Origin: Dietzia psychralcaliphila
Lineage (GTDB): Bacteria; Actinomycetota; Actinomycetes; Mycobacteriales; Mycobacteriaceae
Reading direction: 5' to 3'
DNA length: 64,000 nucleotides
Assembly (NCBI RefSeq): GCF_003096095.1
Contig: NZ_CP015453.1
Coordinates: 2,790,001 to 2,854,000, forward strand
Shown here: positions 9,249 to 18,197 of the stretch, piece by piece
Layout of the letters: each line of letters opens with the position of its first letter
Position numbering within the stretch: position 1 is the first letter of the stretch
The notes under the pieces: model-generated
The model's database searches: none
Seen by the model: only the letters and a program-made list of their open reading frames with translations
What the model was told of the DNA's origin: nothing
Position numbers and translations under genes: made by a program

Positions 9249-10681
9249 CGGAAACTCACCTCCGCCCCGCGGAGAGCAGGAGCACCGATCCCGCCGATCC
9301 ACGCGGGGATCTCACCCGCGTCGCGGTCGGTGGCGACTCCGTAAACGGTGCGGACGGTGTCGGTCTCCAGCGGTGATCCCGCGTAGGCCATCGCCATGAC
9401 GTCCCTGTCCTGCCCCGCGGTGACGGTCGAGGGGAACGGCAGGTTGGGCTGCTCGGGGACGGCCCGACCCGGGGCGGCGGGTACGGACCCGCGGGTCCGT
9501 AGCCCGGGGACCGGACCGTCCTGGTCGAGCGGGTTGGGGAGGGTCGGGATGAATGCCGGCCCGGGATTGCGGGTGGGCGGCTGGTAGGCGCCGTCGGCGA
9601 TGGCGCCGCCCGGCGCCGAGCCGAAGTTCTGCGGCTGCACTGCCGGCTCGTAGCACCGCGGTCCACGGGTGTCGAAGAACCGCGGCTCGTCCTGGTTGGG
9701 GACGTACCGGCCCTTGGGGTTGGCGATCTCGATGGTCACGCGGATGCCCGGGTTCGGGGAATCGACGCCGAGGATCGCGTCGGAGCGATCCAGCGCGATC
9801 ATGAACTGCTCGACCGTGCACGGCAGCGCCGGGGAGTACTCGGCGAGATACTCCAGCGAGGTCCGGGAGTCGGCGGCGAGGGCGATGAGGTCCGAGCGGT
9901 TGGCGGCGAGGAAGCCGGTGAGGACCTCCGCCGAGGTGCTGATCCGTTGGAGCCCGTCCGCGATGTCGGTGCGCCGCTGGATCACGGTATCACCGGTCGT
10001 GCGCAGGGCGTCGAGTGCATGGATGAGATCGGGCAACGCCTCCGAATAGGTCTGCGAGAAGGTCGCGAGATCCTCGAGCCCCGCCTCCAGTGCTGGCATC
10101 TCCTGGGTGATGCCGTCGAACACCTGGCCGATCTCCACCAGGCTCGCCCCGATCTCGTCGCCCCGGCCCGACAGGGCCTGGTTGAGTGCCCCGAGTGTGC
10201 CGGCGAGCTTCTCCGGCGGGACGGCCTCCAGAACCGGGAGCAGACCGTCGAGGACCCGGCCCAGCTCGACCGCGTTACCGCGAGTGTCCTGTTCGATAGT
10301 GGCGCCGGGTTCGATGGTCCCCACGGGCTGCTCGGGGAAACCCAGGTCGACGTACCTCTCGCCGAAGAGAGTCTTGGGAAGCATCCTGCCGTTGACGTTG
10401 GCCGGGAGCTGGTCGATGAACGCCGGATCGAACTCCATGTTCACGCGGACCTTGTCCCCCTCGGGCTCGACCCCGGAGACGCGTCCGACCAGGACGCCGC
10501 GCGCCTTGACGTCGGCGTCGTTGGGCAGGGAGAACGCCATGTCGTCCGCGATCATCGTGACACTGTCCGAGGTCGTGAACGCACGGTTGTAGATGGCGAT
10601 GGTGGTGCCGACGAACGCCAGGACAATGACGAGGAACAGCGCGGCCAGCAAGCGCTTGGATACGGTCGAAAGCTCGTTCAT
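9245..10681 (-). CDS. mceA: MCE family protein, MceA position
   Basis: This is the first and largest Mce subunit, 478 aa. It has an N-terminal anchor (about residues 9-30), an MCE domain (about 35-120, with DADVKARGVLVGRVSGV), a helical tunnel region (about 140-290) and a C-terminal part with two Cys. A Pro/Gly-rich extension of about 100 residues ends the protein. Longer C-terminal tails are common in MceA. Start ATG 10681 overlaps the yrbEB stop by 4 nt. The longer open frame reaching 11,143 is only noise over yrbEB. Confidence 0.93.
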   Translation of the reverse strand: MNELSTVSKRLLAALFLVIVLAFVGTTIAIYNRAFTTSDSVTMIADDMAFSLPNDADVKARGVLVGRVSGVEPEGDKVRVNMEFDPAFIDQLPANVNGRMLPKTLFGERYVDLGFPEQPVGTIEPGATIEQDTRGNAVELGRVLDGLLPVLEAVPPEKLAGTLGALNQALSGRGDEIGASLVEIGQVFDGITQEMPALEAGLEDLATFSQTYSEALPDLIHALDALRTTGDTVIQRRTDIADGLQRISTSAEVLTGFLAANRSDLIALAADSRTSLEYLAEYSPALPCTVEQFMIALDRSDAILGVDSPNPGIRVTIEIANPKGRYVPNQDEPRFFDTRGPRCYEPAVQPQNFGSAPGGAIADGAYQPPTRNPGPAFIPTLPNPLDQDGPVPGLRTRGSVPAAPGRAVPEQPNLPFPSTVTAGQDRDVMAMAYAGSPLETDTVRTVYGVATDRDAGEIPAWIGGIGAPALRGAEVSFR

Positions 10682-11538
10682 CCCGCCACCCGCACCGTCG
10701 TGGTTGTGCCCCAGAGGGCGAGTCCGACAAAGAAGTTGAGAATCGCGACCACGACGATCGTCGTCCGGACCGCGCGGCCCACCGCCACGCCGACGCCAGC
10801 CGGACCACCGGAGGCGGTGAACCCGTAGAAGCAGTGGATCATCACCAGGACGAACGCGAAGATGATCACCTTGATGAACGAATAGATCACGTCTTCCGGT
10901 GGCAGGAAGAGATGGAAGTAGTGGTCGAACGAGCCCGTGGACTGGCCCTGAAGCATCGTATTGACGCCCCGTGTCGCCAGATAGGATGACAGCAAGCCCA
11001 CCACGTACAGCGGGATGACGGCGATGAACCCGGCGATGATCCGCGTGGTCACGAGATACGGCACGCTGGGAATGGCCATCACCTCGAGCGCATCGATCTC
11101 CTCGGAGATCCGCATCGCGCCGAGTTGGGCGGTGAAACCGCACCCGACGGTCGCCGACAGCGCCAGCGCGGCCACCAGCGGCGCGACCTCACGGGTGTTG
11201 ACGTACGCCGAGAGGAAGCCGGTCAGGACCGAACTGCCGATCTGGTCCAGCGCGGCGTAGCCCTGGAGTCCCACGACGACACCGGTGAACCCACTCATCA
11301 TGACGATCACGCCGATGGTTCCGCCGAGGACCGCGAGCACGCCCACGCCGAAGGTCACCTCGGCGATCAGGCGCAGGACCTCTTTCCGGTAATGCACGAG
11401 AGTCTGCGGGATCCAGCGGATCGCCCGCAGGTGGAACGCGAGCTGGTCACCCAGACTGTCGAACGAGCTGACCGGGCCGCGCACCAGGGCCCGGAGCCGG
11501 GCCCTGGTGGGCCCGACGTCGGTGAATATCGCCATCAT
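10678..11538 (-). CDS. yrbEB: YrbEB-type permease of the Mce transporter
   Basis: This 286-aa MlaE/YrbE integral membrane protein has about five or six hydrophobic segments. It carries the family features: the EIDALEVMAIP coupling-helix region that contacts the ATPase, and a Gly-rich end (ASGGPAGVGVAVGRAVR). With YrbEA it should form the membrane channel that Mkl energises and the Mce proteins feed. Two adjacent ATGs are possible (11538 and 11535). I take 11538, which gives the 4-nt overlap with yrbEA seen throughout the operon. Confidence 0.93.
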   Translation of the reverse strand: MMAIFTDVGPTRARLRALVRGPVSSFDSLGDQLAFHLRAIRWIPQTLVHYRKEVLRLIAEVTFGVGVLAVLGGTIGVIVMMSGFTGVVVGLQGYAALDQIGSSVLTGFLSAYVNTREVAPLVAALALSATVGCGFTAQLGAMRISEEIDALEVMAIPSVPYLVTTRIIAGFIAVIPLYVVGLLSSYLATRGVNTMLQGQSTGSFDHYFHLFLPPEDVIYSFIKVIIFAFVLVMIHCFYGFTASGGPAGVGVAVGRAVRTTIVVVAILNFFVGLALWGTTTTVRVAG

Positions 11539-12365
11539 GACCCCTTCGGCGGAACGATCTGCAGGTACATCGCAGTGAGGATGAGGTTGGCGAAGAACAG
11601 TAGGAGGAAGGTCAGGACCACTCCGAGGTTCACGGCGTCGCCGACCCCCTTGGGCCCACCCTTGGGATTCATTCCGCAATACGAGGCGACCACGCCGGCG
11701 ATGAGCCCGAACACCAGGGCCTTGAACGAGGACATGATGAAGTCGGGCAGCTGCGCGAGCGCACCGAAGGACATGAGGTAGGCGCCCGGGGTGCCGCCCT
11801 GCAACAGGATGTTGAACACGTAACCGCCGGCGATCCCGACGATGGACACGAGGCCGTTGAGCAGCACGGCGACGAGCATCATGCCGAGTACGCGCGGGAC
11901 CACGAGCCTCTGGACCGGGTCGATCCCGAGGACCCGCATGGCGTCGAGTTCCTCACGGATGGTCCGGGCACCGAGATCGGCGGCCACGGCTGAACCGGCG
12001 GCGCCGGCGATCAGCAGTGAGGTCACCAGGGGCGCGCCTTGCTGGACGACGGCGAGAACGCCCGTCGCACCTGTGTACGCCTCTGCTCCGAGCTGTTGGA
12101 CCAGCGATCCGGTCTGCATCGCCACGACCGCCCCGAAGGGGATCGCGACCAGCGCCGACGGCAGGATCGTGACCGAGGCGATGAACCAGGACTGACTGAT
12201 GAACTCCCGGAACTGGAACGGCCTCCTGAAGATCCCACGAATCACCTCGAGGAAGAGACGGAACACCTTGCCCGCCTCACCGGCTGCACTCCGGACGCCA
12301 CCACCCACGTCCGCCGGAGACACACCGGTCCTCACCTTGGGTTGCTGAGTCGCACCCTCCGCCAT
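11535..12365 (-). CDS. yrbEA: YrbEA-type permease of the Mce transporter
   Basis: This is a 276-aa MlaE/YrbE permease. After a polar N-terminus of about 30 residues come about five transmembrane segments. The EELDAMRVLGIDPVQRLVVP coupling motif lies at about residues 140-160, and GGPKGVGDAVN near the end. It pairs with YrbEB and, by family knowledge, is driven by the Mkl/MlaF ATPase. Here that ATPase is encoded just upstream, only 27 bp away on the same strand, which is the natural first part of the operon. Confidence 0.93.
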   Translation of the reverse strand: MAEGATQQPKVRTGVSPADVGGGVRSAAGEAGKVFRLFLEVIRGIFRRPFQFREFISQSWFIASVTILPSALVAIPFGAVVAMQTGSLVQQLGAEAYTGATGVLAVVQQGAPLVTSLLIAGAAGSAVAADLGARTIREELDAMRVLGIDPVQRLVVPRVLGMMLVAVLLNGLVSIVGIAGGYVFNILLQGGTPGAYLMSFGALAQLPDFIMSSFKALVFGLIAGVVASYCGMNPKGGPKGVGDAVNLGVVLTFLLLFFANLILTAMYLQIVPPKGS

Positions 12366-12392
12366 TTACTTCCCCCGACCTCTCCGGTGTCC

Positions 12393-13496
12393 TCAGTTCT
12401 CGTCGGACCCGTAGTGGTCGTCGATGCCTGTCGTCGATGCGCTGTCCCCGGTGCCCCTGGTGGTGGCACCGGCCGTCGCCGCCGCGGCGTGCTTGCCGTT
12501 GCCGCCGTGGCCGCGGGACGCCCACTCGGCCCGGATGGCCTCCTGCGCGCTGTCGGGGAGGGTGTCCATCATCTCGGCCACCCGCTTCTCACGGCGGATC
12601 TCGCCCTTGCGCTCGGGACCGCCGGGGGTCGGCTGCATCTGCGGCGGGACCCCGGTCACCTCGTCCTCGCCCGGGGAGCCGTCGTTGTGACCTGCGTCGG
12701 CCTGCGCCTGCTCCTCGCGCATCTGCGCGTCGTCCTTCTCCTCGGACATGCCGATCGGACCCAGTTTGGATCCGCGGAGGAACTGACGGACCGAGGGCTC
12801 CTCGCTCGTCAGCAGGACCTCGCGCGGTCCGAACATGACGAGCTTCTTGCGATAGAGCATGCCCAGGTTGTCCGGCACGGTCCGTGCCAGGTTGATGTTG
12901 TGCGTCACGATGAGGATGGTGGCGTCGATCTGAGCGTTGATGTCGATCAACAACTGCGCGAGGTAGGTGGTGCGGACCGGGTCGAGACCCGAGTCGGGCT
13001 CGTCGACCAGGATGATCTCGGGGTCCAGCACGAGTGCGCGGGCGAGGCCGGCGCGCTTGCGCATACCGCCGGAGATCTCACCCGGGAGCTTGCCCTCCGC
13101 ACCGGTGAGACCGGTGAGCTCGAGCTTCTCCATGACGACGTCCCGGATCTCGCTCTCCGACTTGCGGGTGTGCTCGCGTAGCGGGAAGGCGACGTTGTCG
13201 TAGAGGTCCATCGACCCGAAGAGCGCGCCGTCCTGGAACAGGACACCGAACAGCTTCCGGATCTCGTAGAGCTCCTTGGCGGTGCACTGGAGGATGTCCG
13301 TGCCGTCGATGATGATCTGGCCGCGCTCGGGCCGCAGGAGCCCGATGAGCGACTTCAGGAACACCGACTTACCGGTGCCGGACGGACCCAGGAGCGCGCT
13401 CACCTCCCCCTCGGGAAGGGTGAACGAGACGTCCTCCCAGATCTTCTGCGATCCGAAGGACTTGGTCAGTCCCTCGACAGATATCTCGATACCCAC
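12393..13496 (-). CDS. mkl: Mkl/MlaF-type ABC ATPase of the Mce importer
   Basis: This ABC ATPase of about 367 aa has Walker A GPSGTGKS (about residues 37-44), the signature ISGGMRKR, Walker B ILVDEPDSG and the switch His in VTHNI. A hydrophilic tail of more than 100 residues follows. The sequence is typical of MlaF/Mkl, the shared ATPase of actinobacterial Mce systems. I choose GTG 13496 because AGGAG lies 7 nt before it; ATGs at 13523 and 13520 would add nine residues and lack a clear ribosome-binding site. In mycobacteria mkl also lies between rplL and rpoB but, as I recall, apart from a mce operon. Here it heads one. Confidence 0.9.
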   Translation of the reverse strand: MGIEISVEGLTKSFGSQKIWEDVSFTLPEGEVSALLGPSGTGKSVFLKSLIGLLRPERGQIIIDGTDILQCTAKELYEIRKLFGVLFQDGALFGSMDLYDNVAFPLREHTRKSESEIRDVVMEKLELTGLTGAEGKLPGEISGGMRKRAGLARALVLDPEIILVDEPDSGLDPVRTTYLAQLLIDINAQIDATILIVTHNINLARTVPDNLGMLYRKKLVMFGPREVLLTSEEPSVRQFLRGSKLGPIGMSEEKDDAQMREEQAQADAGHNDGSPGEDEVTGVPPQMQPTPGGPERKGEIRREKRVAEMMDTLPDSAQEAIRAEWASRGHGGNGKHAAAATAGATTRGTGDSASTTGIDDHYGSDEN

Positions 13497-13567
13497 GTCA
13501 CCACTCCTCACTGCAGCCATCATCTGTGGCCACGGTCACTGTAAACTACCGCTTGGAGCGCGTGCTT

Positions 13568-13594
13568 CGTTACATACCGATAAGTAATGTATCG
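13568..13594. promoter_or_regulatory. dyad-symmetric operator candidate upstream of mkl-mce
   Basis: CGTTACAT (13568-13575) and ATGTATCG (13587-13594) form an inverted repeat with one mismatch in eight around an 11-bp A/T-rich centre. It lies about 70 bp before the mkl start, in the only A/T-rich stretch of the area. Size and spacing suit a dimeric TetR- or GntR-type repressor. Which regulator binds is unknown. Confidence 0.4.
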
Positions 13595-13627
13595 CAACGA
13601 ACCTCGTCGGACCGACCTGCAGAAATG

Positions 13628-13669
13628 CCTGTGGGGCGGTCCGGCGACATCGCCGGACCGCCCCACAGG
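13628..13669 (-). terminator. intrinsic terminator after rplJ-rplL
   Basis: This is a perfect 20-bp inverted repeat (13628-13647 with 13650-13669) around a 2-nt centre, 18 bp after the rplL stop. The stem is very G/C-rich and a short TTTC run follows it on the minus strand. It separates the ribosomal operon from mkl-mce and could act in both directions. Confidence 0.87.
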
Positions 13670-13686
13670 AGACGTGGTGCGTCAGA

Positions 13687-14067
13687 TCACTTGAGCGAGA
13701 CCTTGGCGCCGGCCTCTTCGAGCTTGGTCTTGGCAGCCTCGGCGGACTCCTTGTCGGCCTTCTCGATGATCGCCTTGGGAGCGGACTCGACGAGGTCCTT
13801 GGCCTCCTTGAGGCCCAGGCCCGAGACGATCTCGCGGACGACCTTGATCACGCCGATCTTCTTCTCGCCGGCCGACTCGAGGACGACGTCGAACTCGTCC
13901 TGCTCGGCGGCGGCCTCGGCGGCGGCCGGGGCGGCGGCCGCGGCGGCGACCGGAGCGGCCGCGGTGACCTCGAAGGTGTCCTCGAACAGCTTCACGAACT
14001 CGGAGAGCTCGAGAAGAGTCATCTCCTTGAAGGCCTCGAGCAGCTCGTCGTTGCTGAGCTTCGCCAT
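13687..14067 (-). CDS. rplL: 50S ribosomal protein L7/L12
   Basis: This is the stalk protein of the large ribosomal subunit, which recruits translation GTPases. The product is 126 aa, the usual length. An N-terminal dimerisation domain (about residues 1-35) is followed by an Ala-rich hinge (about 36-55) and the C-terminal factor-binding domain with [13 protein letters not shown] and [11 protein letters not shown]. It follows rplJ by 61 bp and precedes a strong terminator. Confidence 0.98.
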   Translation of the reverse strand: MAKLSNDELLEAFKEMTLLELSEFVKLFEDTFEVTAAAPVAAAAAAPAAAEAAAEQDEFDVVLESAGEKKIGVIKVVREIVSGLGLKEAKDLVESAPKAIIEKADKESAEAAKTKLEEAGAKVSLK

Positions 14068-14128
14068 GGTGGCGTCCTTTCATTTGGTCCCGGCACCGTC
14101 ATACGACACCGGAAGCGTGTGGGGTGTG

Positions 14129-14641
14129 TCAGTTCTTCTTGTCTTCGAGCGCCGCGAACAGACGTGCCAGCTGCGAGGCGGGCGCGTTGAACAGGCCGGC
14201 GGCCTTGGCCTGGTTGCCCTTGAGCGCACCGGCCATCTTCGCGAGGAGGACCTCGCGGGACTCGAGCTCGGCGATCTTGTCGAGTTCGGCGGCGGACAGC
14301 GTGGCGCCGTCCATGACACCACCCTTGACGATGAGCGCCTTGTTGTCCTTGGTGAACGTCTTGAGCGCCTTGGCGGCGTCCACGACCTCACCGGTGACGA
14401 ACGCGATGGCGGTGGGGCCGGTCAGGAGGTCGTCGAGACCCTCGACACCGGCTTCCTTCGCCGCACGCTTGACCAGGGTGTTCTTGGCCACGGTGTACGT
14501 GGCCGAGTCACCCAGGGCCTTGCGCAGCGCGGTGACCTGCGGAACGGAGAGTCCGCGGTATTCGGTGACCACGGCCGTGGTGGAGTTCTGGAAGTGCTCC
14601 TTGATCTCCTCGACGGCCTGGACCTTTGCGGGCTTTGCCAT
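14129..14641 (-). CDS. rplJ: 50S ribosomal protein L10
   Basis: This 170-aa L10 is the stalk base that anchors L7/L12 dimers to 23S rRNA. The translation begins [17 protein letters not shown] and keeps the [10 protein letters not shown] block, with the C-terminal helix that binds L7/L12. A long upstream region carries the conserved leader described separately, through which L10 with L7/L12 normally represses its own operon. Confidence 0.98.
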   Translation of the reverse strand: MAKPAKVQAVEEIKEHFQNSTTAVVTEYRGLSVPQVTALRKALGDSATYTVAKNTLVKRAAKEAGVEGLDDLLTGPTAIAFVTGEVVDAAKALKTFTKDNKALIVKGGVMDGATLSAAELDKIAELESREVLLAKMAGALKGNQAKAAGLFNAPASQLARLFAALEDKKN

Positions 14642-14845
14642 GTTTCGCCTCCTCTCTGCTTCTCACTGCCGGGAAATGCACGAACGCCCCGGGCGCAGGC
14701 GGCACGGGGCGTGGAGGAGGCGGGCACTGTGACGTGCCATTTCCTACACTGACCGGTGTTCTCCTGCGCGGGCCGTCCGGGCGCTCCCGGACACTTCGAC
14801 CGCCCCCGGCGGGAGCGGTGACCTGCGGTCTTCGGTGAAACTTGA
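14642..14845 (-). promoter_or_regulatory. L10 leader (autoregulatory 5' region of rplJ-rplL)
   Basis: The 5' region of rplJ on the minus strand holds CCGAAGACCGCAGGT (about 14838-14822). This resembles the conserved L10-binding core of rplJ leaders as I remember it. Several G/C-rich hairpins follow and then the rplJ ribosome-binding site (GAGGAGG). The position and core suggest the L10 leader. The exact ends are estimated. Confidence 0.6.
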
Positions 14846-14977
14846 TCAGGTGCCCGACGGGGCGAGCCGTCAGGCGTTCAAACTTCCCCATCAGGGTATA
14901 GGCGGCGGGTCGCCGCCGCCAAATCGGCGGGCCACCGGGGAATGGCGGGTCGGGCGTGTTTCTGACACTGTTGTGCC

Positions 14978-15964
14978 GTGCCCCCCGCCTCGTCCCGCGT
15001 CGCCGTCATATACAACCCCATCAAGGCCGGAGTCGATGAGGTTCGTCGTCGCACCGCCGAGAGGGCGGCCCTGCACGGCTGGACCGATCCTGTGTTCTAC
15101 GAGACCACCGAGGAGGATCCGGGTGTGGGTCAGGCCGCAGAGGCCGCCGAGAGTGGTGTCGGGCTGGTGATCGCGTGCGGTGGCGACGGCACGGTGCGTT
15201 CGGTCGCCCAGGGTCTCGTCGGTACCGGGATCCCCATGGGCGTGGTCCCGCTTGGAACCGGCAACCTGCTCGCCCGGAACCTGGACATCCCCCTGGACGA
15301 CGTTGACCGCGCCGTCCGCGTGGCGATGAGCGGCCGGAGCCGGGGGGTCGATCTCGGACTGGTCAGGTACACCGACGGCGAGGGGAACACCCACGACGAC
15401 GTCTTCCTCGTCATGCTCGGTGCAGGCATGGACGCCGACATGATCGCCGGGACCCACGACGGTCTCAAGGCCCGGGTGGGATGGCTCGCCTACGTGGGAG
15501 CGTTCGCCAACACACTGTTGCGGGGCCACCGGATCAAGGTGGACTACTCGCTCGACGACGGGCCGGAGATCCACACCCGTGCCCGGACCCTGCTGGTGGC
15601 CAACTGCGGGATGCTCCAGGCGGGCATGATCCTGCTGCCCGACGCCGTGATCGACGACGGACTGCTCGACGTGCTGGCGCTGCGTGCCAAGGGCGCACTC
15701 GGGTGGGCCCAGGCCGGAGCAGTGCTGGTCCACCACACGTTCCAGCACCAGCTCACACCGGCCCTCAGGAGGGGCTCCTCCCGCGTCGAGGGGAAGGAAC
15801 GTCACCAGACCCGGCCGCTGGACTTCCGTCAGGGCGAGGGTGTCGCCGCCCGGATCCTGGAGAAGCCCGCGTCGTTCCAGATCGACGGCGAGGAGTGCGG
15901 AACGGTCACCGAGTTCTCCGCGTGGATCAAGCGCCGGGGGCTCACGGTCCGGGTCGCACACTGA
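14978..15964 (+). CDS. diacylglycerol/lipid kinase family protein
   Basis: This 328-aa protein has the DAGK catalytic fold: GGDGT at residues 68-72 (nucleotide binding) and PLGTGN at about 91-96. A C-terminal beta domain ends in DGEECGT, as in the bacterial DgkB/YegS/BmrU group. Such enzymes phosphorylate diacylglycerol or related lipids with ATP on the membrane's inner face. The substrate here is not known. GTG 14978 is the start. It is transcribed away from the rplJ leader, so the 130 bp upstream must hold its promoter. Confidence 0.88.
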   Translation: MPPASSRVAVIYNPIKAGVDEVRRRTAERAALHGWTDPVFYETTEEDPGVGQAAEAAESGVGLVIACGGDGTVRSVAQGLVGTGIPMGVVPLGTGNLLARNLDIPLDDVDRAVRVAMSGRSRGVDLGLVRYTDGEGNTHDDVFLVMLGAGMDADMIAGTHDGLKARVGWLAYVGAFANTLLRGHRIKVDYSLDDGPEIHTRARTLLVANCGMLQAGMILLPDAVIDDGLLDVLALRAKGALGWAQAGAVLVHHTFQHQLTPALRRGSSRVEGKERHQTRPLDFRQGEGVAARILEKPASFQIDGEECGTVTEFSAWIKRRGLTVRVAH

Positions 15965-15981
15965 CCCCGGTCGACGGGTCC

Positions 15982-16611
15982 TCAGGCGTCGCGGCGCACC
16001 AGTAGCGCCAGGACGTCGTGGATCTCGGCGACCGACGGCACCGGCAGTGCCGACCGACCGTAGACGAACCCGATCCCCGCGTACACGAGGACGCCCGCGC
16101 GGATCCGGGCGTCCCGCTCCGAGAACACGAGTTCGACGAACGCGTCGTGGACCACTCCCAGGATCCGTTGGTCGAGATCTCCCACGGCGGCGGCCACGGT
16201 CTCGTCGGCGCGGGCCCACTCCCGGATGGCGGCCTCGCCCTCCCAGGCCCGGGACTCGACCAGCATGGCGCTCATCGACTCGAGCCGCTGTTCGGGTGGC
16301 ATCTCCTCCATGGTGACCAGACCGCGGGCGGCGTCCATCTCCTGGGAGAAGTAGAGTCGCGCGATCTCGGCCATGAGGGCGTCGAAGTCGGCGAAATGCC
16401 AGTAGAAACTGCCTTTCGTCACCCCGAAGTGAGCGCAGAGTCGGCTGATCTTGACGGCGCCGCGCCCTTCGGTCACGAGCAGATCCAGCCCCGCCCGAGC
16501 CCACTCCTCGGCCGTCAGCCGCCCGGTCCGGGGAGGTTTCGGACGGGCCGACCACGCGGATCCCTGGGTCATGCGTCTGCGCCGCCGCATCGTGTCGTCA
16601 TCATCAACCAC
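15982..16611 (-). CDS. TetR family transcriptional regulator
   Basis: This is a regulator of about 209 aa. Its N-terminal helix-turn-helix (about residues 32-78) holds the typical ISRLCAHFGVTKGSFYWHF recognition segment. The C-terminal ligand domain is not assignable. The start is uncertain: GTG 16611, ATG 16590 or ATG 16572 are all in frame. If 16611 is right, the gene begins about 100 bp from the CoA-transferase gene on the other strand, and control of that gene is plausible. It is convergent with the lipid-kinase gene. Confidence 0.85.
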   Translation of the reverse strand: MVDDDDTMRRRRRMTQGSAWSARPKPPRTGRLTAEEWARAGLDLLVTEGRGAVKISRLCAHFGVTKGSFYWHFADFDALMAEIARLYFSQEMDAARGLVTMEEMPPEQRLESMSAMLVESRAWEGEAAIREWARADETVAAAVGDLDQRILGVVHDAFVELVFSERDARIRAGVLVYAGIGFVYGRSALPVPSVAEIHDVLALLVRRDA

Positions 16612-16714
16612 CCTACGTCGGGCCGGACACTCCTACCGCGGCCGGCTTCGGGACGACCGACCCTCGACCGGCCGCTCTCAACCGGCCGCTCTGGCGGCCG
16701 TCGCGCTGCTCAGG

Positions 16715-18031
16715 ATGGGTACCGTATGGGCCGTGGAGTACTTCGGAAGCCAGCGGACGGACAGTGGGGCCGACAGTGGGGCCGGCAGCGCCGCCGACAG
16801 CGCCGCCGACCCCGCGGCGGAGCACCAGGCCAGGACCGGGCCGCTGGCGGGCATGCTCGTGTTGGAGCTCGGCACGCTCATCGCCGGACCGTTCGCCGGC
16901 CGGCTACTCGGGGACATGGGCGCCCGGGTCGTCAAGATAGAGGACCCCGGTCGACCGGACCCGCTGCGGACGTGGGGGCAGGGCGAGCGGGACGGCCGCC
17001 GCCACTTCTGGACGATCCACGCGCGCAACAAGGAGTCCGTGACCCTCGACCTACGCTCGGACGAGGGCGCCGGGATCTTCCGGGACCTGGTCGCCCGCGC
17101 GGATGTGGTGGTGGAGAACTTCCGCCCCGGCACCCTGGAGAAGTGGGGGTTGGGCCCGGACCGGCTCCACGAGATCAATCCCGGCCTGGTGATCGGCCGC
17201 GTCTCCGGGTACGGCCAGACCGGTCCCCAGGCCACGCGAGCCGGGTACGCCTCCGTGGCCGAGGGGGTGTCCGGGCTGCGCCACCTCAACGGGTTCCCCG
17301 ACCGGCCCCCGCCGCGCATGGCGCTGTCGATCGGCGACACACTCGGTGGGATGTTCGCCGTCCAGGGCGTCCTGGCGGCACTGCTCGCCCGCACGACCAC
17401 CGGACGCGGCCAGGTGGTCGACGTGGCGCTCACCGAGTCCTGTTTGGCCGTTCAGGAGTCGGTGATCCCGGACTACGACGCGGCGGGAGTGGTGCGCGGG
17501 CCGTCCGGGACCCGGCTCGAGGGGATCGCGCCGTCGAACCTCTACCAGGCCTCGGACGGGCTGTGGGTGATCATCGCAGCCAACCAGGACACCGTCTTCC
17601 GTCGGTTGTGCACGGCGATGGGCCGCCCCGAGCTCACCGAGGACCCCCGGTTCGCCGACCACTCCGCGCGCGGGGTCCACCAGGACGAGATCGATCAGAT
17701 CATCGCGGACTGGGCCGCCCAGCGCACGGCCGGGGAGATCGCCACGGTCCTCGAGGCCGCGGGCGTGGTGGTGGGTCCCGTCAACACCGTCGCGGACGTG
17801 GTGCGGGACGAGCAGTTCCTCGCACGCGGGATGCTCGTGCCGCACACCGTGCCCGGGGTGGACGACACGGTGCTCGGCCCCGGGGTCGTGCCGGTCCTGG
17901 ATGGCACTCCCGGATCGGTGCGTCGCGGTGGGGCCCCCGAGCCGGGGTGGGACAACCGGGTGGTCTACTCCGAACTGCTCGGGCTGGACGACGAGCATCT
18001 CGCCGGCCTGTCAGCCCGTGGCGTGATCTAG
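16715..18031 (+). CDS. class III (CaiB/Frc family) CoA-transferase
   Basis: This 438-aa enzyme should move CoA between carboxylic acids. An N-terminal Rossmann part reads LELGTLIAGPFAGRLLGDMGARVVKIEDP. The catalytic Asp is probably Asp208, in SIGDTLGGMF, matching the Asp of formyl-CoA transferase. The family stretch TGRGQVVDVALTES follows. ATG 16715 is preferred; an open frame runs further upstream but looks non-coding, and GTG 16733 is another choice. The neighbouring TetR regulator and HMG-CoA-lyase-like gene suggest an acyl-CoA degradation group. The substrate is unknown. Confidence 0.9.
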   Translation: MGTVWAVEYFGSQRTDSGADSGAGSAADSAADPAAEHQARTGPLAGMLVLELGTLIAGPFAGRLLGDMGARVVKIEDPGRPDPLRTWGQGERDGRRHFWTIHARNKESVTLDLRSDEGAGIFRDLVARADVVVENFRPGTLEKWGLGPDRLHEINPGLVIGRVSGYGQTGPQATRAGYASVAEGVSGLRHLNGFPDRPPPRMALSIGDTLGGMFAVQGVLAALLARTTTGRGQVVDVALTESCLAVQESVIPDYDAAGVVRGPSGTRLEGIAPSNLYQASDGLWVIIAANQDTVFRRLCTAMGRPELTEDPRFADHSARGVHQDEIDQIIADWAAQRTAGEIATVLEAAGVVVGPVNTVADVVRDEQFLARGMLVPHTVPGVDDTVLGPGVVPVLDGTPGSVRRGGAPEPGWDNRVVYSELLGLDDEHLAGLSARGVI

Positions 18032-18197
18032 TCGCAGGGGCGGCGGCGCTGTCGGCGCGCCACGACGCCGGAGCCGCTCGCGAGCACCACGACGAGGCGA
18101 GCACAGCTGATCGATTCAGTTAACGTGTGCCCAGGTCGGCTCGGCAGTTCCCCGGTAGCTGTGACCACCCGACGAGTAGCGGAGGCACGCCGACCGG

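Noticed and set aside
9245-11143. 632-aa open frame starting far upstream of mceA
   Set aside because: The first 154 codons are the shadow of yrbEB in another frame; MCE homology begins at ATG 10681 with the usual 4-nt overlap.
16018-18123. 701-aa plus-strand open frame through the CoA-transferase gene
   Set aside because: It is in another frame, very Arg/Gly-rich, and runs antisense through the TetR gene; the CoA-transferase frame has clear family motifs.
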